Source of the DNA: Natrinema salifodinae
GTDB lineage: Archaea; Halobacteriota; Halobacteria; Halobacteriales; Natrialbaceae
Reading direction: 5' to 3'
DNA: 64,000 nucleotides
Assembly: GCF_900110455.1 (NCBI RefSeq)
Contig: NZ_FOIS01000003.1
Span: 761,491-825,490 of the forward strand
Shown here: positions 43,927-51,626 of the stretch, one piece after another
Layout: every line of letters begins with the position of its first letter
How positions within the stretch are numbered: the first letter of the stretch is position 1
Notes under the pieces: model-generated
What the model was told of the DNA's origin: nothing
Databases searched by the model: none
The model's input: the letters and a program-made list of their open reading frames with translations, nothing else
Translations under genes and position numbers: made by a program

Positions 43927-43987
43927 GTTGGGATGACTGTTCGGAAACCCTATCAGTTTTCTGCAGCAGCCGCCGGATAGCGGTAGT

Positions 43988-44010
43988 ATCGCACCACCTG
44001 TCGAGGCACT
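43988..44010 (+). repeat. Island CCTGTCGAGG box, copy 1
   Basis: TCGCACCACCTGTCGAGG lies 60-75 bases before the gene at 44065. A near copy, TCGCGCCGCCTGTCGAGG, is at 46102-46119 upstream of the nuclease gene. It may be a shared regulatory element. Confidence 0.4.
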
Positions 44011-44064
44011 CCGAGAAAACCGATACCGGTTAGACTTATCTGTAAGGTAGGACGACGAAATTTT

Positions 44065-44496
44065 ATGATAGACTTGAGTTCGGCTCCGGTTCTTGGTTTT
44101 CTTGGTGGAATCTTCGGTGGTACTGTTGCCCAGGGATGGGCGTTTCTCCGTCGACGGAAACGTCACTTGGACCGACTCCGATCCGTACTGAAAGAGATAC
44201 GTGGTATATCCAAGTACCAACTCGAGGACGCGGATAATGGTCATTCAGAGATGTCGGACGACGATCTGCGTAGGCTCGAGGAAGCGCTGAAGCAGGCACG
44301 TCTTGAAGCATCATATCTTTTGAGCGATGGTCAGAGGAAGAAGATCGACAAAGTGGAAAACCAGTTTAGCTATATTTCTCATGGAGCAGGTGATAATCCG
44401 ACGAGCCTCGATAACAGCCAGTTGGCAGATAACTTCGCGGAGTATTCACAGAAGGCGTTAGATTCGTTAAAGTGGAAGACGGTCAAGGCCTGGTAG
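44065..44496 (+). CDS. Membrane-anchored helical island protein
   Basis: A 143-residue protein. The N-terminal segment APVLGFLGGIFGGTVAQGWAF (7-27) is a probable membrane anchor, followed by basic RRRKRH and a long helical region with coiled-coil character (DRLRSVLKEIRG, then DDDLRRLEEALKQARLEASY). The layout, anchor plus cytoplasmic coiled coil, recalls small phage- or plasmid-associated proteins. No function can be assigned. It is transcribed rightward ahead of the HEPN-like gene with a 169-base gap. Confidence 0.7.
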   Translation: MIDLSSAPVLGFLGGIFGGTVAQGWAFLRRRKRHLDRLRSVLKEIRGISKYQLEDADNGHSEMSDDDLRRLEEALKQARLEASYLLSDGQRKKIDKVENQFSYISHGAGDNPTSLDNSQLADNFAEYSQKALDSLKWKTVKAW

Positions 44497-44665
44497 TAAT
44501 GTCAAAGATCCTGATACGAAAGGGTTCTACTATCAGCCAACGCCGATGCCTTAGCACTAACCCATCGATAATAAATTGACATAATGCAATGTTTTCAGAT
44601 ATTGGGTGAGGTCGATGACGTCGAACTACCCAGGAGTTCTTGTATTGATCCCTCAAATGTAGTCC

Positions 44666-46066
44666 ATGGCTGAAGACGAGTTCTCCGAGGATTTCGAGGG
44701 AGCTGATCCCGAAGAGCTATGGGAAGCCTTCTTGGAACTGGCAGAGGAGCAGCCAATTCTCAAGGAATCGCTGAATTCGGCATTGAAACATGCTGCAGCG
44801 CAGGATTTGGTCGAATCCGACCCGAAATTCGTCGAACCGCTCATGCGGTCATTATACCTGATTTCTGTTGTCTCGCTCAGCGAACTCGATTATTTTATCG
44901 AGCACAATGAGGTCGCGTCGGACGTGTATCAGAAGGTCCTCGAAGATTTTGAAGAGGAGCGCGTCTCTGACGAGTTAGTCGCTCACCATGCTGCTGCAGC
45001 CGAACCCGTACACGAGAAAATCGACGATCTTATCGAGATGCGTAAACGGAAGATATACGGCGATACTCTCGAGGACATACACGAGATCCAAGAATCGGAA
45101 AAGGAGGACAAGGAAGAGATTATTGAGTCGATCAAAGAGCCTTTCCGAGAAAATGAAGAGAACGATGAGCTGTTCGAAGAGATCGACCGCTTGGAGGGGT
45201 GGAAAGACCGGGTAGATGAGTTTCCGTATACCGTCGAAGACATTCGAGAGATCAACGAGGATTTTGGGGCAGTGAGTGGCGATGAGCATTTCTATCAGAA
45301 GCACTATGCAGTGATGATCTGCGATCCAGAGTATCACACGCGCATCTTTGCGTACGAACCGGAGTTCCAGGAATACCCGCTTCGGTGGATGTCACATCTC
45401 ACGACGTACGAGCATCGCTATTACTATAGACAGTTCAAAAATGATGCGTTAGATGATTCTGTCTTAACCGAACCGATCACGGAGGAGTATCTCAATGCTA
45501 TTGTCGACGAAGCCCTGAAATTACCCTTCTTCCAGGATCGCTCCGATTTTATCGAAGAAGCCGCAGAAAATCATAAAGAAGGCCGGTATGCATCCTCAAT
45601 CTGCGTGTTGTTCCCGCAGATCGAAGCGTTCACCTGGGTATATGCTGCGTTCTTGGACGAAAAAGGTATTGAAGAGATCTTTGTCGATATCGATGTCTCA
45701 GAGGACGGGTTTTGGAACTTCAATCCACGTGACTATGACGAGATCACAGCATACAACGAGAACGGGAACGAGATGGTCGTCAATAGTGTAAAGCAATTGG
45801 TCTCGCAAACAGCATTGAATCAACATCTGTACAGCGATGTTGTTGAGTATTTCGCCAATGAGTTATTTGAAGAACGAAATCCGATCCTCCATGGCAACTC
45901 CTCTGATTTCAATACAGAAGTCAACTCTGCAAAGAAGCTGATCTTCTTCCGAAATTTTGTGGAAGAGTTTTCAAGTGATTTAACTGACCCGTCACATTGG
46001 ATGGATGAAATAGAACAAGATATCGACGTTGATTGGAAGGATATTCTCACATCTGACGATGAATGA
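44666..46066 (+). CDS. Island protein with a C-terminal HEPN-like domain
   Basis: A 466-residue acidic protein. The N-terminal 200 residues are highly helical and charged (AHHAAAAEPVHEKIDDLIEM, then EIQESEKEDKEEIIESIKEP). From about residue 300 comes a helical domain with YASSICVLFPQIEAFTWVYA and the ERNPILHG segment. Arg404-Asn-Pro-Ile-Leu-His409 fits the Rx4H motif of HEPN ribonucleases found in abortive-infection and toxin proteins (for example Abi C-terminal types). RNA cleavage is therefore plausible but inferred from one motif. A 168-base gap to the next gene contains the CCTGTCGAGG box. It lies within the defence-like cargo. Confidence 0.75.
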   Translation: MAEDEFSEDFEGADPEELWEAFLELAEEQPILKESLNSALKHAAAQDLVESDPKFVEPLMRSLYLISVVSLSELDYFIEHNEVASDVYQKVLEDFEEERVSDELVAHHAAAAEPVHEKIDDLIEMRKRKIYGDTLEDIHEIQESEKEDKEEIIESIKEPFRENEENDELFEEIDRLEGWKDRVDEFPYTVEDIREINEDFGAVSGDEHFYQKHYAVMICDPEYHTRIFAYEPEFQEYPLRWMSHLTTYEHRYYYRQFKNDALDDSVLTEPITEEYLNAIVDEALKLPFFQDRSDFIEEAAENHKEGRYASSICVLFPQIEAFTWVYAAFLDEKGIEEIFVDIDVSEDGFWNFNPRDYDEITAYNENGNEMVVNSVKQLVSQTALNQHLYSDVVEYFANELFEERNPILHGNSSDFNTEVNSAKKLIFFRNFVEEFSSDLTDPSHWMDEIEQDIDVDWKDILTSDDE

Positions 46067-46101
46067 ATCTTCTTTTAACAGAGATAAACTATCAGGATTG
46101 G

Positions 46102-46124
46102 TCGCGCCGCCTGTCGAGGGCGCT
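46102..46124 (+). repeat. Island CCTGTCGAGG box, copy 2
   Basis: TCGCGCCGCCTGTCGAGGGCG; see copy 1 at 43988. It sits about 115 bases upstream of the nuclease start codon. Confidence 0.4.
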
Positions 46125-46234
46125 CTGAATTAAGAAGACTACAGAGTGTTCGCCGAAGTGGGGTCTGAATATCGTTTTCTCTCACTGAGTCATATCATTA
46201 TTTGGTACTCTCTTGCTTATGCTTCCCTATAGGA

Positions 46235-47317
46235 ATGGACGAGGCTGATCTCACGGAGTATATCGAACGGTCCCAGTCGCTTCTCGAGGATTCTCCGCAG
46301 ATGGGGGAAGAGAACACGAAAGTGAAGATCATCCAGCCTCTGATCGAACTTCTTGGATGGGAAGTCTATTCCTCTGAGGTTGATCTGGAGTATCCGATGC
46401 AGATTGGGCAGGGAAGTGCGCGGGCGGACTACGCACTTCAGGTGGAAGGTGCGCCGGTTGTGTTTATTGAGGCGAAAGGAAGCGATTCCTCGCTGAGTGA
46501 CACTGATCGAAGCCAGCTTGCAAGCTATATGCGGCAAAAAGGTGTGGACTGGGGGCTTCTCACCAATGGAAAGCAGTTCGAAGTCTTCAAACGCCGGACC
46601 GATAGCGATCGACCAGAAGAGGTCTCGTTAGGTCAATTCGACCTCGAGGAGTTGGATGAGAACTGGTCGGTGATACGCCTCCTATCAAAGGACCTTGTTC
46701 AGTCGGGGGAGGCAGATACGATCGCTCAGCGGATCGAGGCACGAAAACAGGCAGTCCGTATCCTGCAGAATGGGAAGGAGGATATCTCCGAGCGCGTAGC
46801 CGAAGTTCTTGTAAACGAAGTCGGTGATACGTTGGCTCAGGAAATCGAAGCGGAGTCGAAAGAGTTCGTAGACAGTTTGATTGAATCACTTGGTACGGAT
46901 CGAGAGGCTGATGTCCGTCTTGCGGAACCAGCATCGGAATCGAACGAACCCGTGGAAGTGGATGCTGACGAGGGGTACAAAATCACGCTTTTAGAGGACG
47001 GGGACACATTCCACGTCTTCACGGATGATCAGCAGGCAGATGCGATGGCCGATGCGATCGACTTCCTCATCCAGGAATTTGATTTGATTGATGAGTTAGC
47101 GCCGCTTCCGTACGTGCCTGGAGAGAAGAACGCGATTTTAAATTCAGAGCCGCGGCATCCGTCTGGGGAAGAGATGCGGTTGTATCGCGAACTCTCTGGT
47201 GATTATTATCTGTATGTGGCGCTCAACCAGATTTCCAAGAAGAGGTATGTGGAGCGATTCGCTGGTTTTTGCGGCTTAGATGCAGAGTTTGAAGGCGAAT
47301 GGGCGGACACTGATTAG
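46235..47317 (+). CDS. PD-(D/E)xK nuclease, type I restriction HsdR N-terminal-like
   Basis: A 360-residue protein. The N-terminal domain (about 1-150) fits the HsdR_N-type endonuclease fold: EENTKVKIIQPLIELLGWEV (25-44), SARADYAL with Asp65, and VFIEAKG with Glu79 and Lys81. DRSQLASYMRQKGVDWGLLTNG (91-112) follows, where Gln94 is the accessory motif residue. There is no helicase domain, so it is not a complete HsdR; stand-alone versions occur in defence islands and with phage-related genes. The C-terminal half is acidic, with an FHVFTDDQQADAMADAIDF region of unknown role. The ATG at 46235 starts MDEADLTEYIERSQ; the eleven codons before it are unlike coding sequence. Confidence 0.83.
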   Translation: MDEADLTEYIERSQSLLEDSPQMGEENTKVKIIQPLIELLGWEVYSSEVDLEYPMQIGQGSARADYALQVEGAPVVFIEAKGSDSSLSDTDRSQLASYMRQKGVDWGLLTNGKQFEVFKRRTDSDRPEEVSLGQFDLEELDENWSVIRLLSKDLVQSGEADTIAQRIEARKQAVRILQNGKEDISERVAEVLVNEVGDTLAQEIEAESKEFVDSLIESLGTDREADVRLAEPASESNEPVEVDADEGYKITLLEDGDTFHVFTDDQQADAMADAIDFLIQEFDLIDELAPLPYVPGEKNAILNSEPRHPSGEEMRLYRELSGDYYLYVALNQISKKRYVERFAGFCGLDAEFEGEWADTD

Positions 47318-47348
47318 ATATTTAAATATTCTTACATAGTATGTACTC

Positions 47349-47618
47349 ATGGCGACGGAGCAGTGGGTGGAGACCCGAAACGGAGAACGATGCGGAAACA
47401 GCGCTCACATCCGGGTGCCGAAACGGTTCCGCGGCAAAACGTTCCATGCAGAACTGGTAGCAGAAGAAGAGGAGTGGCGTGAAACACGGGAAGCCAAAGC
47501 CTGCGGCAACAGCGCCCACATCTTAGTACCGAAGCGATTCCGTGGCAAAACGTTCCGCGTAGAGCTGGTCGGAGATGAGCAACAGAACCCTGCCTCAGAG
47601 GGTGAGAACGATGAATAA
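47349..47618 (+). CDS. Tandem DUF2080/AbrB-like protein
   Basis: An 89-residue protein made of two near-identical halves. GNSAHIRVPKRFRGKTF (16-32) and GNSAHILVPKRFRGKTF (53-69) each follow a Cys and lead into an ELV strand. The unit resembles DUF2080 transposon-encoded proteins and the SpoVT/AbrB DNA-binding swapped-hairpin, which works as a dimer; here two units are fused in one chain. It could bind DNA as an intramolecular pseudo-dimer. It is first in a tight run of small genes (47349-48650), and its last eight bases overlap the start of the lipoprotein gene. Confidence 0.8.
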   Translation: MATEQWVETRNGERCGNSAHIRVPKRFRGKTFHAELVAEEEEWRETREAKACGNSAHILVPKRFRGKTFRVELVGDEQQNPASEGENDE

Positions 47619-47877
47619 GATACTGATCGGGGCGTTGGTCGCTGGAATCGTGCTAGCTGGCTGTACTACGGTCAGGGTAGATGAATCCCAGCTGGATCGT
47701 TATACAGAAACGATCAATGGAACTTCCTTTGGACCAGACTGCTTCAAGGATGGCTATGATACCGCATACACGTTCAGATGTGAAGATGGACGGACAGGGG
47801 AAACGTTCGAATGGGTGGCCTGCGCTGATGGAGACGCGGTAAATTTTCCGGAAAAATCCGTCGAGCATGTGTCGTGA
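47611..47877 (+). CDS. Small exported lipoprotein
   Basis: An 88-residue protein with a lipoprotein signal: NKILIGALVAGIVLAGC, lipobox LAGC with Cys19. The short mature part contains three further cysteines (DCFKD, FRCED, ACADG). It would be lipid-anchored outside the membrane. It overlaps the AbrB-like gene by eight bases, indicating translational coupling. No family is recognised. In some defence or superinfection-exclusion loci small lipoproteins block entry at the cell surface, but this is only a possibility here. Confidence 0.72.
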   Translation: MNKILIGALVAGIVLAGCTTVRVDESQLDRYTETINGTSFGPDCFKDGYDTAYTFRCEDGRTGETFEWVACADGDAVNFPEKSVEHVS

Positions 47878-47949
47878 CCCGGTATCATGGTGAGCTACCG
47901 TGACTATCCGAGTTTTCGTCCAGAATGCTGAGGCAGCAGGTGACTCTTC

Positions 47950-48120
47950 ATGAAAATCGGAGTACTACCAGGAGTGTTTTTCCTGACGATTGCGGCACAT
48001 ATGGCTAATAACGGCCATTGGAACTTGGCCGGAATACCAGGAGTTATCGGAACTATTCTGATAGTCGCCGATTTTGCCCTCGAAGAAATCGTCCAGAACG
48101 GTGGTGCCGGTGGGGGTTAG
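47950..48120 (+). CDS. Very small membrane protein
   Basis: A 56-residue frame starting ATG at 47950: KIGVLPGVFFLTIAAHMAN, then WNLAGIPGVIGTILIVADFA and a polar GGAGGG end. Two hydrophobic segments make it a likely two-helix membrane peptide. It fills the gap between the lipoprotein gene (72 bases upstream) and the next membrane protein, whose start overlaps its end. Evidence is limited to membrane-like composition and tight packing in a run of small genes. Confidence 0.55.
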   Translation: MKIGVLPGVFFLTIAAHMANNGHWNLAGIPGVIGTILIVADFALEEIVQNGGAGGG

Positions 48121-48412
48121 AGCATACATCACGGGACTTGCCGAAGTATGGGCTGATATTCACGAAGAGCTTCGGCGGATGATGTCCTTCTGGTTCGTAT
48201 TAGGGTTCTTCTTCGGAGCCATGTCATCCATGTTCCGCATCACGGGTGATCTAACGGTGGAAAAACTGGTTGGCTCGTTCTTTGGTTTCGTGTTCGTGTA
48301 CGGGCTGCTGGTACTGACGATCGGGCGAACTGTTCTTGAGGATGCAAAGGAGGTCTCTGACCGATACTTCCTAGACTATATTCAGAATTCAGAGAAGGGT
48401 GGTGGTGATTAA
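48101..48412 (+). CDS. Small membrane protein
   Basis: About 103 residues when started at the GTG at 48101 (48104 and 48110 are equally possible). An amphipathic start (VRAYITGLAEVWADIHEELRR) precedes two transmembrane helices, MMSFWFVLGFFFGAMSS and LVGSFFGFVFVYGLLVLTIG, and an acidic cytoplasmic tail. It overlaps the previous small gene, and its stop overlaps the next gene's start (48399), so the run appears co-translated. No known family. Confidence 0.6.
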   Translation: MVPVGVRAYITGLAEVWADIHEELRRMMSFWFVLGFFFGAMSSMFRITGDLTVEKLVGSFFGFVFVYGLLVLTIGRTVLEDAKEVSDRYFLDYIQNSEKGGGD

Positions 48413-48650
48413 CAGGGATAACTTTTTCATCGGAATGCAGTGTGTCGCTGCGGGATGGGCAGCGGCAATGGCTTACTTCCTTATCACCAACTCATTCGCA
48501 AACCGCTTAGACCCACTTGCATCCACGGCCTGGCTATTAGGTTTGATTTCATCGACATATGTAGCAGGCGGCCTTACCGGTGTGATCTACGGAGCGATAG
48601 AGGGCTTTGGACAGAAAGAGGGAAAGAACGCTGAAGCAGGTGGTAGATGA
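48399..48650 (+). CDS. Small two-helix membrane protein
   Basis: An 83-residue protein starting at a GTG (VVINRDNFFIGMQCVAAGWA) with two hydrophobic segments (about 10-30 and 42-68) and a polar GQKEGKNAEAGGR tail. It overlaps the previous gene by 14 bases. It is the last of the 47349-48650 run. The function is unknown; several consecutive small membrane proteins suggest a membrane-associated complex or a set of holin-like or channel-like peptides, which is inference. Confidence 0.6.
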   Translation: MVVINRDNFFIGMQCVAAGWAAAMAYFLITNSFANRLDPLASTAWLLGLISSTYVAGGLTGVIYGAIEGFGQKEGKNAEAGGR

Positions 48651-48705
48651 TGGACTACACTGATGAGGAAGAGATTTAAACGAAGTGTATTGGGTCTACC
48701 CGGTC

Positions 48706-48885
48706 ATGCCGAAGCCCACAGAAATGTTCTTCTCAGGACCGTTCCTCGAGCAAGGCCATCTGTGGGTTTGCACGGAGTGTGAATATGGGACAACAAGCGC
48801 GCTGAGTATGATATTTCATACAGTCCGAGATATTACTTCTAAGATTAAAGGAATGGTGACGAGGAGTGATGGGTCTTCTCTTTAG
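48706..48885 (+). CDS. Possible small CxxC protein
   Basis: A 59-residue frame with VCTECEYG, a CxxC pair that could bind zinc only with outside ligands, since no second pair is present. An upstream in-frame GTG at 48685 would add seven residues. Support is weak: it fills an otherwise empty 270-base gap in the island and its codon use resembles neighbours. Confidence 0.35.
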   Translation: MPKPTEMFFSGPFLEQGHLWVCTECEYGTTSALSMIFHTVRDITSKIKGMVTRSDGSSL

Positions 48886-48924
48886 CTCTTCAGCCATATC
48901 AGCCTGATTTGATCCCTAGCTTTT

Positions 48925-49479
48925 ATGTTATCCTGGTGGGAACATTCGGTACCCTTACCAGATATGCAGATTCCGATAAAAATCTGGGATAGCGGATGGG
49001 GTGCTGTCTTTCTCTCCATATACACTCTCCTCGCGATCCATCAGATTTTCCCCGAGAACCATGTCTACAAATCGTTTGCAGTCTTACCGACTCTCCTTGT
49101 AATGTTTCTTGCAGAACAGTACAGTACCACCCTTGTCGATTTTTGGGCAGGCGGCGAACTCAAACGCGCTACCGAGTATATACACACATTCACAGAGGAC
49201 GACCATTTCTATCACGCCGCGAACGAGAATATTCAGTCAAGTGTTGATGACTTCGATCGTCGCGCATACCAAAACAATATCTCTATCCTCACCGGCTTCA
49301 TCATCGCCGTAACAGCCCCATTTCTTGGCTTCTACCTCCACGACCTCACTGGCGCTGGAGTTGGTTTCGTTATCGCAATCTGTGCAGTGCAGTGGCTGAG
49401 CCGTCGATCGATCGACCAGATGAACACCCTGGCACGGGACATCGCCGAACCATACAAAGCAAAATATGAAAATCAGTAG
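48925..49479 (+). CDS. Membrane protein opening the SMC operon
   Basis: A 184-residue membrane protein with four probable helices arranged as two pairs: about 25-43 and 50-66, then (after a polar 60-residue middle, YIHTFTEDDHFYHAANENIQ) 120-138 and 142-158. A basic cytoplasmic end (RRSIDQMNTLARDIAEPYK) follows. Its 3' end overlaps the SMC-like gene by 14 bases, which ties it to that operon. I do not recognise the family. In a defence reading it would be the membrane effector or anchor; an in-frame ATG at 48964 is an alternative start. Confidence 0.72.
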   Translation: MLSWWEHSVPLPDMQIPIKIWDSGWGAVFLSIYTLLAIHQIFPENHVYKSFAVLPTLLVMFLAEQYSTTLVDFWAGGELKRATEYIHTFTEDDHFYHAANENIQSSVDDFDRRAYQNNISILTGFIIAVTAPFLGFYLHDLTGAGVGFVIAICAVQWLSRRSIDQMNTLARDIAEPYKAKYENQ

Positions 49480-51190
49480 ACTCCACATCGAGAAGTTCGC
49501 ACGAGACGAATTCCCCGAGTTCACTAAGGACGATGTGTCCAGTGATGACCTCCTCATTAAGGGAGGCAATCGATCCGGCAAGACCCTCACATTCAACGCG
49601 CTTCTATACGGCCTATACGGTCCACAAGCGACCTTTGGGGTTTCACCGGGGCGCAAAAGCACAGTCCGATTCCATTTCGACGATGATGACATCGTCGAAC
49701 GCGGAGGTGGAGGTCGAAAATACTCGCATGGCGACGGGACCTACGAAAAGGGAGAAGCAGATCAGAAAATCGAAGAGAGAATTGGTCCAGCGGAACTCGT
49801 AACCCTTCAGTTCCTTCATTCGGAGAAGGACGAGTTACCGCTTGCACGGCTTTCGGGGGATGATCGGCTATCAGTGATTCGGCGTGTTGGGGATACCGAT
49901 CTCCAAGACGAAATCGAGGCACTCCGCGAACAACGAGAAGAATTAGAGTATGAGATTGAACGAATTCAGCGGACAGAACTCCAACCACGGAAAGAAGACC
50001 TGGACGATATCAACATCGGACAGTATGAACGCCGACTGGAGAAAATCGAACATCTTCAATCGCTCATCGACTCTGGACGGATTGAAACCATCAAACAACG
50101 GCTTTTGGATAACGAGGAGATCCGTGAGGAACTGAACGAACTCACCAGTAGGAAACGGGTAGTCACCCAAGAACTTCGGAAAAAACGACGTCAACTACGA
50201 GAAGCACAGCGCTACACGCAACAGGTCAACAACATCATTGTCGACGCAATCCAGGAATTGACCTGTGCCGTTTGCGATCAGATCGTCGTCGAAGAAACGG
50301 CAAAACAACGCCTCCAAAATGGCCGCTGTCCGCAATGTGGTCGGAAGCGTGACTTGGACGAGTTGAAAAGCCACCTCAGCTCCAAAGTTGAACGCGCGGA
50401 TGATGATGTCGAGGCGCTGGAAACGGAAATCGAAGAACTCCAAGAAGAGAAAGGCCAACTCGAGGACGAGATTGAGTCACTACAAGATTCCGTCCCGGAT
50501 TTGTCTGACCTGAACGATCTCACGCAACATACGCTTGAGGATAACGACTACGACATCGATGCAGTAGCAGAACGAACACAAGTGGAACTGGATCAACACC
50601 GAGAGCATGTTGAGAAATTGCGAGAACGCAAAGACCGGCTTGAGACGGAAATTGTAGAGGTTGAGGCTACACTTGCTGATCTGGATGATGAACTCACCGC
50701 TACAAATGACCGTATAGACGAACTCTCTCAGGAGAGCTTTGAAGAGATTATACAATCGTTCCGAGACGCATGGTCGGAGAACTACCAAGCAATGGCTCCT
50801 GAGTTGGCTGTCGAAATTGACATAGAATCTGATGGAACAATTATTCTTCCAGGAAATGAAGGGGCCCGGGAGTATGATGAGCTAAGTACAGGAGAAATCT
50901 GGCTTCTGAACTTGTCGTTTGCATATACGCTAGCAGAACAAGCAACCGAAACCGAGGACGCCGGGCACAACTGGGAGATCCTCGTTCTTGACGAGCCCTT
51001 TGCAAACATCGATGAAGACATTCGAGAGGAGACACTCGAGTACATCCGCGATTCTGATATTCAGTTTATCATCATGACCTCAAACGAGGATCTGGAGTCT
51101 CACTTCAATCCGCAGCAGGTCAAATCCTTAGATCGGATTCAGGTTCAATACACGTTTGACGATATGGAGGAGTTGATTGCGGATGACTGA
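49466..51190 (+). CDS. SMC/Rad50-like ATPase with internal zinc ribbon
   Basis: A 574-residue coiled-coil ATPase, the size of archaeal SMC-related proteins rather than full SMC. Walker A is GGNRSGKT (33-40), the ABC signature ELSTGEIWLLNLSF (472-485), Walker B ILVLDEPFANID (505-516) with catalytic Glu510, and a late switch region IIMTSN. Coiled coils span about 145-260 and 300-425 and meet at a zinc-binding hinge with two CxxC pairs (Cys267/Cys270 and Cys288/Cys291), unlike the single CxxC of a Rad50 hook. No Mre11 partner is adjacent. In this operon it probably acts as the DNA or RNA sensor. It overlaps its upstream neighbour by 14 bases and its downstream neighbour by 8. Confidence 0.88.
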   Translation: MKISRLHIEKFARDEFPEFTKDDVSSDDLLIKGGNRSGKTLTFNALLYGLYGPQATFGVSPGRKSTVRFHFDDDDIVERGGGGRKYSHGDGTYEKGEADQKIEERIGPAELVTLQFLHSEKDELPLARLSGDDRLSVIRRVGDTDLQDEIEALREQREELEYEIERIQRTELQPRKEDLDDINIGQYERRLEKIEHLQSLIDSGRIETIKQRLLDNEEIREELNELTSRKRVVTQELRKKRRQLREAQRYTQQVNNIIVDAIQELTCAVCDQIVVEETAKQRLQNGRCPQCGRKRDLDELKSHLSSKVERADDDVEALETEIEELQEEKGQLEDEIESLQDSVPDLSDLNDLTQHTLEDNDYDIDAVAERTQVELDQHREHVEKLRERKDRLETEIVEVEATLADLDDELTATNDRIDELSQESFEEIIQSFRDAWSENYQAMAPELAVEIDIESDGTIILPGNEGAREYDELSTGEIWLLNLSFAYTLAEQATETEDAGHNWEILVLDEPFANIDEDIREETLEYIRDSDIQFIIMTSNEDLESHFNPQQVKSLDRIQVQYTFDDMEELIADD

Positions 51191-51626
51191 TGACGAAGCC
51201 CACCATCCGCGACTCTTACTATTAGACGAAGCGGATGGGGAAATCGAAGGACGGGCGAAGTACCACAAACTGCTCTACAATTACGTCGATGAGGAAGCTG
51301 AGGACTCAGAGTTATCATTTGTAAGGGAGGAACGGGGTCCATATGATCCAGGGCTGTCTCAGGCGATGCAGCGGTATATCGATTTGGGACACGTCGAAGT
51401 AGATGAAGAGGATGAACCACACGAAATTCGCCAAACGGAGAAAGGCGAGCGGTATATGAGCGGGTACGAGCGAACTAAGATGCGGCTTGATGAAACGTTC
51501 CGACAAACAAAGAAGCGGATAGCAGAGACTGTGAAAAAACACGGTGAAAAGAGCGCAAACGAGATGGTCCAAGAGGAGAACATCCAGGAAGCAAAAGATA
51601 ATCCGTTCCGGAAGGACCTGAAGTAG
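51183..51626 (+). CDS. YwgA/Panacea (DUF4065)-like protein
   Basis: A 147-residue protein. The first 90 residues fit the YwgA/SocA/Panacea pattern: LLLLDEADGEIEGRAKYHKL then LYNYVDEEAEDS, the FVREERGPYDPGLSQAMQRY core (RGPYDPGL is the hallmark) and LGHVEVD. A charged helical tail (RIAETVKKHGEKSANE) follows. Panacea domains are known as antitoxin modules that pair with many toxins; YwgA-like proteins are of unknown function. It starts inside the end of the SMC-like gene (ATGACTGA coupling) and precedes the CoiA-like nuclease by 19 bases, so it may regulate or neutralise that nuclease. A decayed half copy lies at 42099. Confidence 0.7.
   Translation: MTDDEAHHPRLLLLDEADGEIEGRAKYHKLLYNYVDEEAEDSELSFVREERGPYDPGLSQAMQRYIDLGHVEVDEEDEPHEIRQTEKGERYMSGYERTKMRLDETFRQTKKRIAETVKKHGEKSANEMVQEENIQEAKDNPFRKDLK

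Noticed and set aside
46235-47317. Complete type I restriction subunit HsdR
   Set aside because: No helicase domain follows and there are no hsdM or hsdS genes; only the N-terminal nuclease-like part is present.
49466-51190. True Rad50 of an Mre11-Rad50 repair complex
   Set aside because: The zinc hinge has two CxxC pairs, the protein is too short for Rad50, and no Mre11 gene is adjacent; an SMC-related ATPase in an island fits better.
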